From contig BCKC01000001.1 of the NCBI GenBank assembly GCA_001600455.1, forward strand, positions 3,312,441 through 3,376,440: 64,000 nt of DNA, in the 5' to 3' direction. Source of the stretch: Endocalyx cinctus (lineage: Eukaryota; Ascomycota; Sordariomycetes; Amphisphaeriales; Apiosporaceae). The notes beneath the pieces were generated by a model. The model saw nothing but the letters and a program-made list of their open reading frames with translations. It was not told the origin of the DNA and made no database searches. Both the position numbers and the translations under genes were made by a program. Positions within the stretch are counted from its first letter, which is position 1; each line of letters opens with the position of its first letter. Below are positions 45,865 to 56,129 of the stretch, one piece after another.

Positions 45865-47484
45865 TTATAGATCTTCGAAGAACCGTGAACTAGATCGATG
45901 AGATTGGCCTGAGCCGTCTTGTGAAGGAATAGAACGTCCAACTGGGTCTGTCCGAGGAGGCTGTAAGGGTGGATGATCCGCGAAAGGGTTAAACGGACCC
46001 TGTTCCGTGATTGGTGTACGAGCCGGTCCGGGATGGAAGACCGGGGTACCACTGTCAGGGCGCATCGGAGATCCGACTGCTAGTCGAGCGGGAGAAGGAT
46101 TACCGAGACCTAGAAGATTCTGCGAGTCTCGGTAGTTGATCGACTCATCGCTCATGATCGTATCTCGGGGGTCCGAATAGCCATCTCCGCCGTATTGGAT
46201 TACCGGAGGAAGCTTTCGCCCCGATATCTTTGAGAAGCCTCTCTCGCCTCCATCAGATGAAGCAGTAGTCCCTCTGGAGAAGTGTTTATACCCAGACAAA
46301 TTAGCAAGTGCGGACGGAACGGCGAATGGAGTGGCGCGCGGCTGTTCAGACATATTAGCTGTTCCAGTAGACTCGCGCACGCCACCAGGACCAGAGCTAG
46401 GTCCCGGTGTAGTTCCTTCCAAAAGACCACGAGGAGGTCCGCCAGTCGAGTCTCGCATCAACTTCTTAGTGTTCTGACGCTTCTTCCATTTAAGTAAGAT
46501 AAGTGCCAGCGTCAGTATGAATGCGGCTCCAGCCAAACCCCCTATAACACTGCCGGCAATCGTGGCTGTCGTAGGTCCTTTGGAATTACCATCTGTCGAA
46601 GAGGTTCCTGAAGTCGATCCATCGTCGCCACCAGATCCCGTGATACCATCGCCGCTTGCGGCTGTAGTCGTAGCAGTCGCAGTCGCAATAGCAGAATCCG
46701 GGCTCGATGTCGATCTAGTCGCGGTTGAGGCCGATGTCGAGAATGCAAAAGTAGAAGAATCAGAAGATTGACCAGGAACGCCGAAAATGGAAAACTGGCC
46801 GTCACTCGAGGACGACGCTGCCGATGAAGAAGAAGTTGAATTGTTGTTGAGAAGCGAAGTTGAAGAAGTTGGGGTTGAAAGAACTAGAACAGCAGTGTGT
46901 TAGTAACCAAAGTTTACTGTTAGTCGAGGCAACTTGAACTTACAAGTAGTGCTGTTTGTTACCCCGGTCAGAGAAGGGAAAACTGGTGCACCAGATAAAG
47001 GAGTGGACGTCAAAGGCGAATAAGACAGAGTGGGAAAGGTAGTTGGCATGGACACCGACGGTGTTATTGTCGGGTCTATCAAGGATGTAATGTATGTCGA
47101 TAAGCTACCATCGTCGACACCAACCGATAGTGTATTAGTTGAATCTAAAACGGTGACGTTTCCGTCTGCGTCGGTAGTTGAATCTGGTTGAGTTGGCGAG
47201 GGCGATGGAGTCGGTGCGAGGGTAGATACGGATACGGTCGCACCAGTGCCATCAATTAGTTGTAAAACGGAAACGGTCTGGACAATAACGACTGGGTCGG
47301 AATCGCTTCGTTTACGTGATGCTTTATTAATTTGTGAACGAACGTGGTGTAAATGACTTCGATGATGATTATGAACGTGTGTATGAGAATTGTTAACGAT
47401 TGTGTTGGAATGACTATGTTCCTGGTGTTCTTGGTAATAATCCCGGGCCTGAGGGAGTGAAGACCCGGAAACCGGTTCGGTCAT
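45865..47484 (-). CDS. Serine/threonine-rich single-pass membrane protein with His-rich N-terminus
   Basis: Exons 46944-47484 and 45865-46883 (read right to left) give 519 residues. Order: a His-rich head (11 His in residues 20-47), a short conserved-looking block around SDPVVIVQTVSVLQLIDGTG, about 200 residues dominated by Ser/Thr/Pro (a likely O-mannosylated stalk), one membrane span at about 289-311 (GG.AGAAFILTLALILL), a stop-transfer KWKKRQNTKK, and a cytosolic tail with Gly/Pro/Ser-rich segments. The plan resembles fungal Mid2/Wsc-like cell-wall sensors or mucin-like receptors. No signal peptide is present at this start. The frame stays open for 35 codons upstream (to a stop at 47590-47592) without an ATG, so an upstream exon carrying the signal may have been missed. 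I do not recognise a named family. Confidence 0.75.
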
Positions 47485-48182
47485 CGCGCTACGTGGCGGT
47501 GTAAAAGAGTGAATACGAGTTTTTTTGCTCCTCCTATGGTGGTCTGGATTTTCTTGCCAATCCTGATTCAGGCGCTGTTTGCTGACTCGCTAGCAGCTGT
47601 CTTTCAAATGAATGTGTACGATAAAGTGTCGATCGTTGCGGAGAATCCCATTATTATCATTAACATAATCCGTTTAATAGTATTTTTTTTTATATCCTCT
47701 TTTGCTTTTTTATTTTCCTCTCTTTTTTTTGCTTTTTTCTTCCCCTAACACTGCCTCTGCAACGCGTCTTCGTGTTTGTTGAAATATTTCGTTAATACCT
47801 GATCTTCATGGTCGGCGGGAAAGAGTGGAACCGGACATCGAACACCGCAACGACGATCGGTCGGTAAAAAAGAAGACGAAAAGGAAGAAGAGGAGAAAAA
47901 ATACACGAAGTAAAGAAACAAAAAAACGACGAAAAATCAAAGAAAGTTTAAAAGAAGGAGGAAGAATCAAATGATATTAGAAATGGATACACAGTCGTAA
48001 TATTAATTGATGATATTAAACACTATGCTCTTTTCTATTTTCCTTCCTTTCAAACTTAACCCCCAATGGTACGTAAAATATGAATGCCAACGAGATTAAT
48101 AAAATGAGAGGCTTCTGGTAGTGGGCACATCTGGCTATCATTATTACGGGTAGTACCTGAGCCATGATACTTCAGTGGTGCG

Positions 48183-48202
48183 TACTGTACTTTAGTACAG
48201 TA
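48183..48202. repeat. Short perfect inverted repeat
   Basis: TACTGTACT and AGTACAGTA separated by TT: 9-bp arms with a 2-base centre. It could be a palindromic protein-binding site or hairpin. No gene lies close. Confidence 0.6.
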
Positions 48203-48488
48203 GTAATGTACTGAATATGGTGCTGTGTGTCCGTAATTGGCATTGGATTTAGTGGTTCATAATTGCTTGGCACTGAACCAAAATCTTCGTCCTCATTTCG
48301 CTTGAAAATAAACTGACCAATCAATATTCTTGAAATCTTCAGTGTGGAACTAACATTTTAGTATTTACAGGGTCTATCATGCAGTAGCTTAAGGGATACC
48401 CTGCTAATTGGTCACTTATAATATGGAAACACTCGGGCGTTTTCTCTCTTACCCTGGTACCCTATACGTAACCTAGTAACCAAGCTTT

Positions 48489-48505
48489 TTCTCTCTCTCT
48501 CTCTT
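48489..48505. repeat. (CT)n microsatellite
   Basis: About eight CT dinucleotides in non-coding DNA. Confidence 0.8.
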
Positions 48506-50030
48506 TGCTTTCTTTCGTTCCTTTACCTATCTGCCTATATGTATATCTTTATATGTACGTGTATATAATAACTTGCAAGATCTATTGCCCCTATTTATTT
48601 ATATATACAAAGTACGTCTCATCCGAAGAATCAATACTGATATACATATACTCCTTATTTCACCACCATAAGCAAATATCTGTTCCGAAATATATATTCG
48701 TATTCATTTGGAGGCGGAATATAGTACTACCTACCATCAACTTTCTAGTAGCAATGATAAGAAAATATACATAGTAATACTCATATAACAAAATCCCGCT
48801 AGACGGCAGAAGAAGGAATGGGACGACAACCTCGTATTCTCCTCGAGACTGTGCTGGCAGGGTACCACAAAAAGGGACGTGATCTGACTACCTACGCAGC
48901 TACGATCCTTCAGTATGTCCAAGATTTCGTATGCCCATTTCCTGCTCATCCTCCTTGTTCTGCAGTGCTACCGTGCTGAATACATAGTACAAGTACATTA
49001 TCGTGCTCACTGATCGCACGAGCTTATTCCCATTACACATATTCTGAGCAAATTGGACTCTGGCCGCCCTAGAAAAACCTTGGTCGTTTTATTCTGCTAG
49101 CTGGAATTTATTTATATTCCTGCTCGCTCTGCCGTGAAACGCACGAACTGCTGATACGCTACACTAATTCCCCATCACCAGTCGAGTGGACCTCTTCATT
49201 TACCTTACCAAGTTATTACGCGTACAAAGTACCAATATAAGATCAATGCTTTTTATTAGTGACCAGCATAACCAAGTCAATTGAGATTTCTCTAGTTAAT
49301 TAGGGGAGATCTCAATCCGATAGCCTTAAACTGTCGCCTTGAGTTGCTTCGAATGAAACTTGCGTCATGATCAGCAGACTGAACCAGACAAAACGAGAAT
49401 TGAATCTCGATGAACAAATTCAACATGTGAAATCGTGACGAGGGTTACATAACAAACTTATCCGGAATGTTAACATGAGGTATAAGGAATAAGGATGAAA
49501 TAATATATTATCTTCCGTCTAATATACTATGCAGAGAAAATGCATACTCGAGTACGGAGTAAATACTCTCTTCATGCATCTCCTTCTCCAGTTATACATA
49601 GCGTAGTATGGGAAGCTTTGGCCACCAGCGTAGAGAGATCTGCATCGGCCCGCCTTCCAAATCCCAGCACTCGTTGTCCACTGTACAGCGTCCACTCAAT
49701 TCTATTTACGTGCGATGCGATGCCTAGACTCTAAGATTGAGCCTAGATCTTAATCGGTGGACCTCATTATCGCGAATTCGCATGCCATAGACGACTACGC
49801 AATATCAAATGAAATCATTCACAGCATAAGCCATTCCGGAGCGATTTTTTTTTTTTTGTTTGACAATCAGCCTCTTCATTCAAAGGGTATCATAACATAT
49901 AACGATAAACTAGGATAACATAGTATAACGTGTAAAGATGCAAATGCAAGCCGACATCCCATCATTTAACGCCCATAACGCCTATTTCGGTCCTCACCGG
50001 AATCCATCGAAGAATAGGTACTAAATAATT

Positions 50031-50728
50031 TCATGCAAACGCCACGCTCTTTTTCTTAGCTTTCCCGGCCTTCGTCCCAGTTGAGGCGACGTCCTTGATG
50101 CTATCGTCACCGTTCTTAGCCTGGTCGGAAGATAGCTTGCTTCGCTTTCTCTTCTTTCGTAAAGATTCCTTAGTCTCGTCGAGTTTTGCTTTCTTCTCCT
50201 GCTCCTTCTTCTCCGCCTCGACCCTTCTCGCTTCCCGAATCTCCTCCATCTGCCTGGCCTTGATCATCTTGGACTCGATCTCGCCTTCTTTGTCGGCCTG
50301 GACCATGGCCAGAATGGTGTTCATACTCTCCTATAATTTACGTAACATTCGTCTCATATTAGCCGCTCCGTTCAGGTTTTGACGTATATCTGTATAGCTG
50401 TATAGCTACATTTGATAGATTCGCTTACCTTATCGTCAACAAATATTTTGCCCTTCTTCTTGCCTTTAGGCTTCGTGACGCCAACGGGGGTGATCATATT
50501 CAATTCGGGGATTCCCAACTCCTTGGCTGTATAAACCTTTTTCTTTTTCTTCTTCAATAGATCGGCGATGCTCTTTCCCTTCACTTGCTTCGAGGGCGGT
50601 ACTGGCCCTTTTCTTTTCGATTTGATGATTCCATCCGAGGGACCTGACTTGGATGCTTTGCTACCCTTTATTCCCGAATTATTTGCAGCGTGCTTGTTTT
50701 TAACGGTTCTCGTTCTCTGGACCCCCAT
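50031..50728 (-). CDS. loc1: LOC1-like 60S ribosomal subunit assembly/export protein
   Basis: Nucleolar RNA-binding factor for 60S maturation and, in yeast, ASH1 mRNA localisation. Exons 50429-50728 and 50031-50330 (read right to left) give 199 residues, close to the family's usual size. The diagnostic block is [35 protein letters not shown] followed, after the intron, by [11 protein letters not shown] and a charged helix (about 115-160). Both ends are Lys-rich and probably bind RNA. The start is the first ATG of the frame that gives the conserved length; a longer open frame begins upstream without a convincing start. The gene is divergent from HIS3, with 464 bases between the two start codons. 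Confidence 0.93.
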
Positions 50729-51192
50729 ATTAGTAGACTGTTGTGTATTTTGTCGGCCAAAAGGGTAGATTCGAAGGTATGATGAATATAAATTGTTTGT
50801 CAACTCAGAACGAATTAAGAGCTTTCGAAGCTATGTTAGGAGAGAAAAAAAATTTAGAAAGGGACTTTATCGATAACGAAGGTGGGTCAGCGGGGCAAAA
50901 AATCAACTGATAGTGGTTGGTCTGCTGAATGATTAATGTGAATCAATTGGTTCGTAGGCTTTGCAGTAGGCCGAAGTTCGGTGGGTTTCACACCCCCACG
51001 AACTCTAGCTAAGCTCGATTTACTTTAGATGGATGAAAATGCTTCTATGAAACTGATAGATATTCATACTACTCAACCTACTTCCTCTTTGTGAAGCTTC
51101 TAAAGTGCTCCCTAAAAATAAAAATAAAAATTCGAAGCATATAAAAGAACAAAAAAATTGAACTCCCCTTTAAGGATCTTTCCTCTTCCATC
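50729..51192. promoter_or_regulatory. Divergent LOC1-HIS3 intergenic promoter region
   Basis: A 464-base spacer between two start codons on opposite strands must hold both promoters. I looked for the Gcn4/CPC1 site TGA(C/G)TCA expected for a histidine gene and found no perfect copy. An A-rich stretch lies about 40-80 bases before the HIS3 ATG. Confidence 0.6.
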
Positions 51193-51965
51193 ATGGGCTC
51201 CGAGAAGCACACGAAGCCCCGCTGGGCCGCTTTCGCTCGCGACACAAACGAGACCAAGATCCAACTGGCGCTGAACCTAGACGGGGGCGATTTCCCTCCC
51301 GAGACCGACGCCCGTCTCGTCGCGAAGACGGAAGGGCACGCGAGCCAGTCTAGCAAGTCCCAGACCATCAGCGTACACACGGGGATAGGTTTCCTCGACC
51401 ACATGCTTCACGCGCTCGCGAAGCACGCCGGTTGGAGTTTGGCTCTGGCTTGTCAAGGAGATCTACACAGTACGTTTGTTTTTCTCCCTTTGTGAGGGGG
51501 GGGGGGAAGAATTAAGTTCTCTTTTTTATTTCTAACTTTCAATACCCCCCAGTCGACGACCACCACACAGCCGAAGACTGCTGCATAGCGCTCGGGTACG
51601 CCTTCGCCTCCGCGCTGGGCACGCCCTCGGGCCTCGCGCGGTTCGGGTCGGCATACGCGCCCCTGGACGAGGCGTTATCGCGAGCGGTGATCGACCTGTC
51701 GAACCGGCCCTTCAGCGTCGTCGACCTGGGCCTGCGGCGGGAGAAGATCGGCGACCTCAGCGCCGAGATGATCCCCCACTGCCTCCAGAGCTTCGCCCAG
51801 GCCGCCCGCGTCACCCTCCACGTCGACTGCCTCCGCGGCGAGAACGATCACCACCGCGCCGAGAGCGCCTTCAAGGCCCTCGCCGTCGCTATCCGCGCCG
51901 CTACGGCGAGGATCCCCGGGAAGGAAGGGGAGGTCCCGAGTACGAAGGGGACGTTGAGCGTATGA
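51193..51965 (+). CDS. his3: Imidazoleglycerol-phosphate dehydratase (histidine biosynthesis)
   Basis: Catalyses the dehydration of imidazole-glycerol phosphate to imidazole-acetol phosphate, a late step of histidine synthesis, in the cytosol. Exons 51193-51469 and 51553-51965 give 229 residues, the normal length for the monofunctional fungal enzyme. Both metal-binding repeats are complete: [18 protein letters not shown] (64-81) with DDHHTAEDC (94-102), and later [14 protein letters not shown] near the C-terminus. The single intron lies just before the DDHHTAED codons. Exon 2 is markedly GC-rich with C/G at most third positions. The gene is divergent from LOC1. Confidence 0.97.
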
Positions 51966-52150
51966 TAGAAATTAACAAAGAAAAAAAAAAGAAGAGAGTA
52001 AGAAGTTTTTTTTTGTTGTGCGATTTTGTATGTAATGAATGAGATATAGGATAGACGCCGGAGAAAACGTTATCAGCCCTCGGGAACGTTTCCTGAGAGG
52101 CCGGGGCAAAGGCGTTGATCTGATTTGTATATAATTCAATTTAGTCAGGC
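51966..52150. other. HIS3 3' flank
   Basis: A-rich then T-rich sequence (about 51980-52015) immediately after the stop codon, probably the 3' UTR and polyadenylation region. No coding content. Confidence 0.5.
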
Positions 52151-52643
52151 ATGTTCAACCTGACTTTACATAATCGTAGCCGTGATACACTTCCAGGTGT
52201 TCTGTTGCGACATAGGCAATCGGCTTTCCAAGGGCTATATTTGAGGTTTACATCTGTGAGAGGTGGATGGTGACAGGGTGGAAGATAAGTGGGTTGTTCA
52301 CCCTATTCGCTAGTCACACTCGCAGGGCTCAGATTCCATTCCCGAGTACAAGCTTGGTCCAAAGGTCGCGTTCTACGCGTCTGGGGAAGAGTACGACATT
52401 TCACAGATGAAATCATTTGCGAAAACACCACCAGGATATTTACCCCTCATTGAACAGTATTCACAATTTAAGGCAGCAATCAATTTGAAGTGCAAGGTGC
52501 TGTGCATTCCCCTGCTTCTAGATCTTATCTACTTTGGTGCCCGCCCATCCAGTATTTATGAGTATCATTATTCATTATTAACACTATCTGTACAATCGTA
52601 GGTCTTCTTTGGATGCGAGCAGCTGTGTGATCCAACAACTTAA
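52151..52643 (+). CDS. Possible small three-exon gene, function unknown
   Basis: I do not recognise this product. Three pieces join in frame: 52151-52255, 52326-52496 and 52602-52643, giving 105 residues. The first intron has a good donor (GTGAGA) and acceptor (GCAG); the second has a weaker donor (GTGCTG) with acceptor GTAG and a branch-like TTAAC. The middle exon reads like globular protein (for example GEEYDISQMKSFAKTPPGYL and PLIEQYSQFKAA). It is too short for a simple single-frame ORF search, and it sits between HIS3 and the MARVEL gene. The open stretches are short enough to arise by chance, and the first and third exons are the weakest parts. It could be a pseudogene remnant or nothing. 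Confidence 0.3.
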
Positions 52644-52721
52644 ATCAACCCCAGAGACACCATTCTTGTCCTTAGAAACAGATGATCCACCTGAATGTTA
52701 ATATACAACTTTTTAACATAT

Positions 52722-53633
52722 CTATACACGGGTGTAAGTGCCGTCGCCGTAGTGACGTCCGGGGCCGGTAGTCTCGGGGTACGCGGTGGCGCCATCGTAC
52801 GCGAAGGGAGTCGTTGTTCCTTCGTGAGCTACGCCCGAGTCGCCGTACTTGTTATAAGAGTTAGAATGGTCGTGGGCTACCGCGGTAGTCTCGGTGTTAT
52901 AGCTCTGACGCATCTGGTCGGGGTGGGTATGCTCGGGAAGCACGTTAGGGTCCATGGTGTCAACCGTTTTCCTGCGACGGAATCGACTAAAGAAGCCTTT
53001 GCCACCGTAACCGGACGTGTAGTTGTTGGCGGGGCTTGGGCCAAATCGAGACTCCTTCCGGCGGTGCCGAACGAGGACGAACTCGACAACGGCGGAGATG
53101 AGAAAGAATATACTATAAAATATTATCAGTACAAGTTCGATACCTGTGCATATCGAGATGGTTTCCGACGGGGTTGCTTACATAGACACGATAGACACGG
53201 CCAAAACAGCACTCTCCATCTGACAAAGTTGACGGAAGGTAATAAGGTTATCTTGTGGTCTGTCGTCGGCAGCACCGGTACCGAAGGGTGTGCTGACGTT
53301 ATCTCCTTCGCAAGAACTAGCGCCGCCTCGGTTCGCCTGGGCAACGTAGATGTAGGCGCCAACGAACGCGATGTCCAAGACGATGGCGATGAAGGACGTG
53401 AACGGATGGCCGGCGAGGCAGCATAGCAGGAGAAGGCCCAGAGCCGTGTAAATAACACCAATTCCGGCTATACCCTCGACAGCTCGCACGTAGGTTGGTA
53501 AGTCGAAATTATGCTGGCTGGCGACAGCTAAGAAGTAGGAGAACAGAGCGAGGGTTAAGGCGCTACTCGCAAACTGAACGCCACGGATAAACCATTGTAA
53601 AATCTTGAGGGCAAATCCCGACTTAGCTCCCAT
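52722..53633 (-). CDS. MARVEL-domain membrane protein
   Basis: Exons 53182-53633 and 52722-53112 (read right to left) give 280 residues. The first about 165 residues contain four hydrophobic spans (roughly 14-36, 50-72, 76-98 and 140-165; the intron interrupts the fourth), in the MARVEL layout (PF01284) found in membrane-apposition and eisosome proteins such as Nce102. The loop between spans 3 and 4 has one Cys (SSCEGDN). The remaining about 110 residues are hydrophilic, with a basic HRRKESR stretch just after the last span and a Tyr/Thr/Gly-rich tail, probably cytosolic. The start is the first ATG (MGAKSGFALKILQW). No signal peptide beyond the first span. The specific role is unknown. Confidence 0.85.
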
Positions 53634-53880
53634 ATTGGTGGTATAATATTTATTTGACTGTTTACCCTTCCTGTATTGTCGGTTGTGTTATTTGTTGAAT
53701 CAATCAAATATGGTCAAGGTATAAAAGTATGAGTGAGGGAAAAGGTCACTTGATATATATTGTACAAAAGTGAGAATATTGTTGGACATTGGACAATTAA
53801 ATTGAAGGAGGGAGAGAGAGGGCTGACCACTTTAAAGTTTATTCAAGTGGTGACAGAAGAGGTACTACTCGACTCTTCTG

Positions 53881-53935
53881 TAAGTACAGACATAGTGTAC
53901 CTCCTAGGTACCTACTACTGTACCTAAATAAGTAG
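53881..53935. repeat. TAGGTA/TACCTA-rich tract
   Basis: An imperfect cluster of overlapping GTACCT, CCTAGG and TACCTA words; a smaller patch occurs at about 54254-54280. Such palindromic words are frequent in intergenic DNA of sordariomycetes. Confidence 0.5.
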
Positions 53936-54789
53936 TGGCAGGGAAGTATTCGGAGTAGTATAGAATACTACAAAAGTGTGGCTTGGCTCAGCTTATACAT
54001 TGTATACAGTACTTTATATGACGCAATGATGTGGCGTTTGATTCTGTTTTCGGCCAATCGTGAAGATAGTTCTCCTTATTTGTCTCTTGCTATTTGGGTT
54101 ACGATCCGCATGAAAACAGGGTCCTACCGGGATAATAAACCTTAACCGAGGGGCAATGTTGGTGGAATGATCTCGTCATAGCCACTCAAGCACCTAAAAT
54201 ACTGTTCGAATTTACTTGTTTCAGCGGTTATTCCATACCCGTGGACCCGTGGGCCTAAGTAAGTACCTAGGTAGGTATTACTATTATCAGGTTTATTACT
54301 GTGGTACTGTACAGACAGAGACAGACAGAGTAAGAATCATCATTAAACTACTCACCTACGTGTAGGTACAGTATTGCCGAAGCTTCCTTATTCCCTTATA
54401 AATCGGGTTGACCAAACTTATGCTGCTTTTAGCTTGAATTTTAGAAGTTAGTACGTAAAGCCATGAACTCTTGAACCCCGCCTACGTGATCCTATCGATA
54501 TAGCTGGAGGTATATGTATTCACATAGCTGTATTCTTTCTATTTGAAACCACCTCGATCTCTAGAATCTTTTCTTTGTATCTCCATCGTCAAAGGTTGAT
54601 TAACATGGCTTATAAGCTTTATATTCTGCCCTGCGTTTGTGATCCTATTCACCCTATCGCCTATTTGTCTACCTCCGAAAGATAACCCTTTTAAGAGTTG
54701 AAAGGGCCTGGTTTCTACGGAGACTCACTCCCCAATAGTACACTATATTATACGGAATAAGAGTTTTTATGACCGTCGAATTTCCATAA

Positions 54790-55056
54790 TCCGCCGCCCC
54801 ACATCTTGCAGGACTAAAACATCCAACATCATACCATGATAATGTTTCTGTAGATGGTATGGTCGTGCGCGATGAATACTTGGAAGTCTTGCAGAGGAAT
54901 ACCATAGAATTAGAGGCCGATGAAGGGCCTTATGCTGGTGGCGTTAAATATGCTAACAAATACACAGTACTTGAATACTACGATAGACCCGCCCGATTAT
55001 ATGGGGGAAAAGATCCTCGCCGTACCGAGATGCCGTGCAACAAGAAAAGGTACTGA
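54790..55056 (+). pseudogene. Possible orphan exon or decayed coding fragment
   Basis: The frame is open for 88 codons between an in-frame TAA (54787-54789) and a TGA at 55056. The product is rich in Glu, Asp, Tyr and Gly and reads like globular protein (VSVDGMVVRDEYLEVLQRNT, then YYDRPARLYGGKDPRRTEMP). A splice-acceptor-like CTTGCAG lies at 54805-54811. Upstream the same frame continues with only two stops (TAG and TAA) over about 110 bases, including an ATG at 54768. That could be the sign of C-to-T decay of an old gene, or chance. I do not recognise a family. Confidence 0.25.
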
Positions 55057-55504
55057 ACACCGTCATAGAATAAACGGTTTCGTCGCTTCCAGAGATCAGA
55101 ATAAATGAATTAAAAGTATTAATAAAGAAAATATGAATTATGTTAATACAATACATACGTTACTTAATCTAGTAATATCTAGAGGTATGTTGTACTAGGA
55201 TAATGCTGAGTAGTGTAGTAGCATAAAATGCCAACTTTAGGTTGTCGTACTACAAGTATCACCTTATGCAACACCTCAGGCCCTGCTCCTCGTGTTCAAA
55301 CCAGCAAAAACAATTATCTTAAAACGACTAATACTAGCTACTTGAGGAGGCATACGGCTTTCTACGTGTAGGAAACAGATCAAATAACCTATGTAAAAAC
55401 AGCGATCTTTCGATTATACCAGGCTTGATACATTGTATTTGGATAAAACCCACTACGGCTCATACATAAATATATTATGTGTAAAGCTAACTTAAGAAAT
55501 CTCC

Positions 55505-56129
55505 ATGCCGGATTTCCCTCCAGTACCGTGGTCGAAGATAGTAGACCTCGAGTCAGTGTGGGCGTGTGAGTTGACTTTGGCCCTGAGCGTACCTGATTCG
55601 ACAGAATGACCAATGAAAAGAACTTCTAAGATCATTAGGATTTTAGAATAACAGCCCTGAAGAGATTTATTGATTTTGGTGCACAATGATGAGCCTTATT
55701 TTATTCTAGATCACCGATGATCGGTCAACTCAAGAAGCAACTGAGATCATCTGCAGCGCTAGCACTTGCCGACATATCTAGTACTGAACGTGGACCTGAA
55801 CAAGCGTCGTGGGCAACTTCGGTATAACCTAAAAGCTACGTGGAAATCTTCTCACCTTAAAAACTCCCAATCATTTTCCAATATAACAGATACTTTGGAA
55901 ATGTCCGAGCTACGTGCAATTGTTATACCAAAGGTCATCCAAGCGTAAAGACTTCTAGCCAAACCCGTCTCGGTAAGATGGTTGGGTATAGGTGTGCCCC
56001 GACTTAAACCGCATGACATGTGTAAAAGAAGAAGAAATGCGAGCATGTACTGGGCGGAATACACGTGTGTCTATTCAGTTACCCCTGCCTTAGCAAGTAT
56101 CACAATCGACCCTAATATTGAAGCCTGAG
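55505..56129 (+). other. Cluster of exon-like open stretches, doubtful
   Basis: An ATG at 55505 opens 34 codons beginning MPDFPPVPWSKIVDLESVWA. An acceptor-like TTCTAG at about 55705-55710 precedes another open stretch (MIGQLKKQLRSSAALALADI at 55717), and the two can be joined in frame using a GTGTGA donor. Further short open stretches follow to about 56129 (for example one ending near YSVTPALASITIDPN), but I could not find one consistent set of splice sites. It may be a relic, an unrecognised small gene, or chance. Confidence 0.15.

Larger units (their letters stand above)
47485..50030. other. Intergenic region, no gene seen
   Basis: About 2.5 kb. It holds the promoter of the membrane-protein gene (left), an inverted repeat at 48183-48202 and (CT)n at about 48489-48505, then A/T-rich sequence. 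No supported gene; the longest open frames are under 90 codons. Confidence 0.55.
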
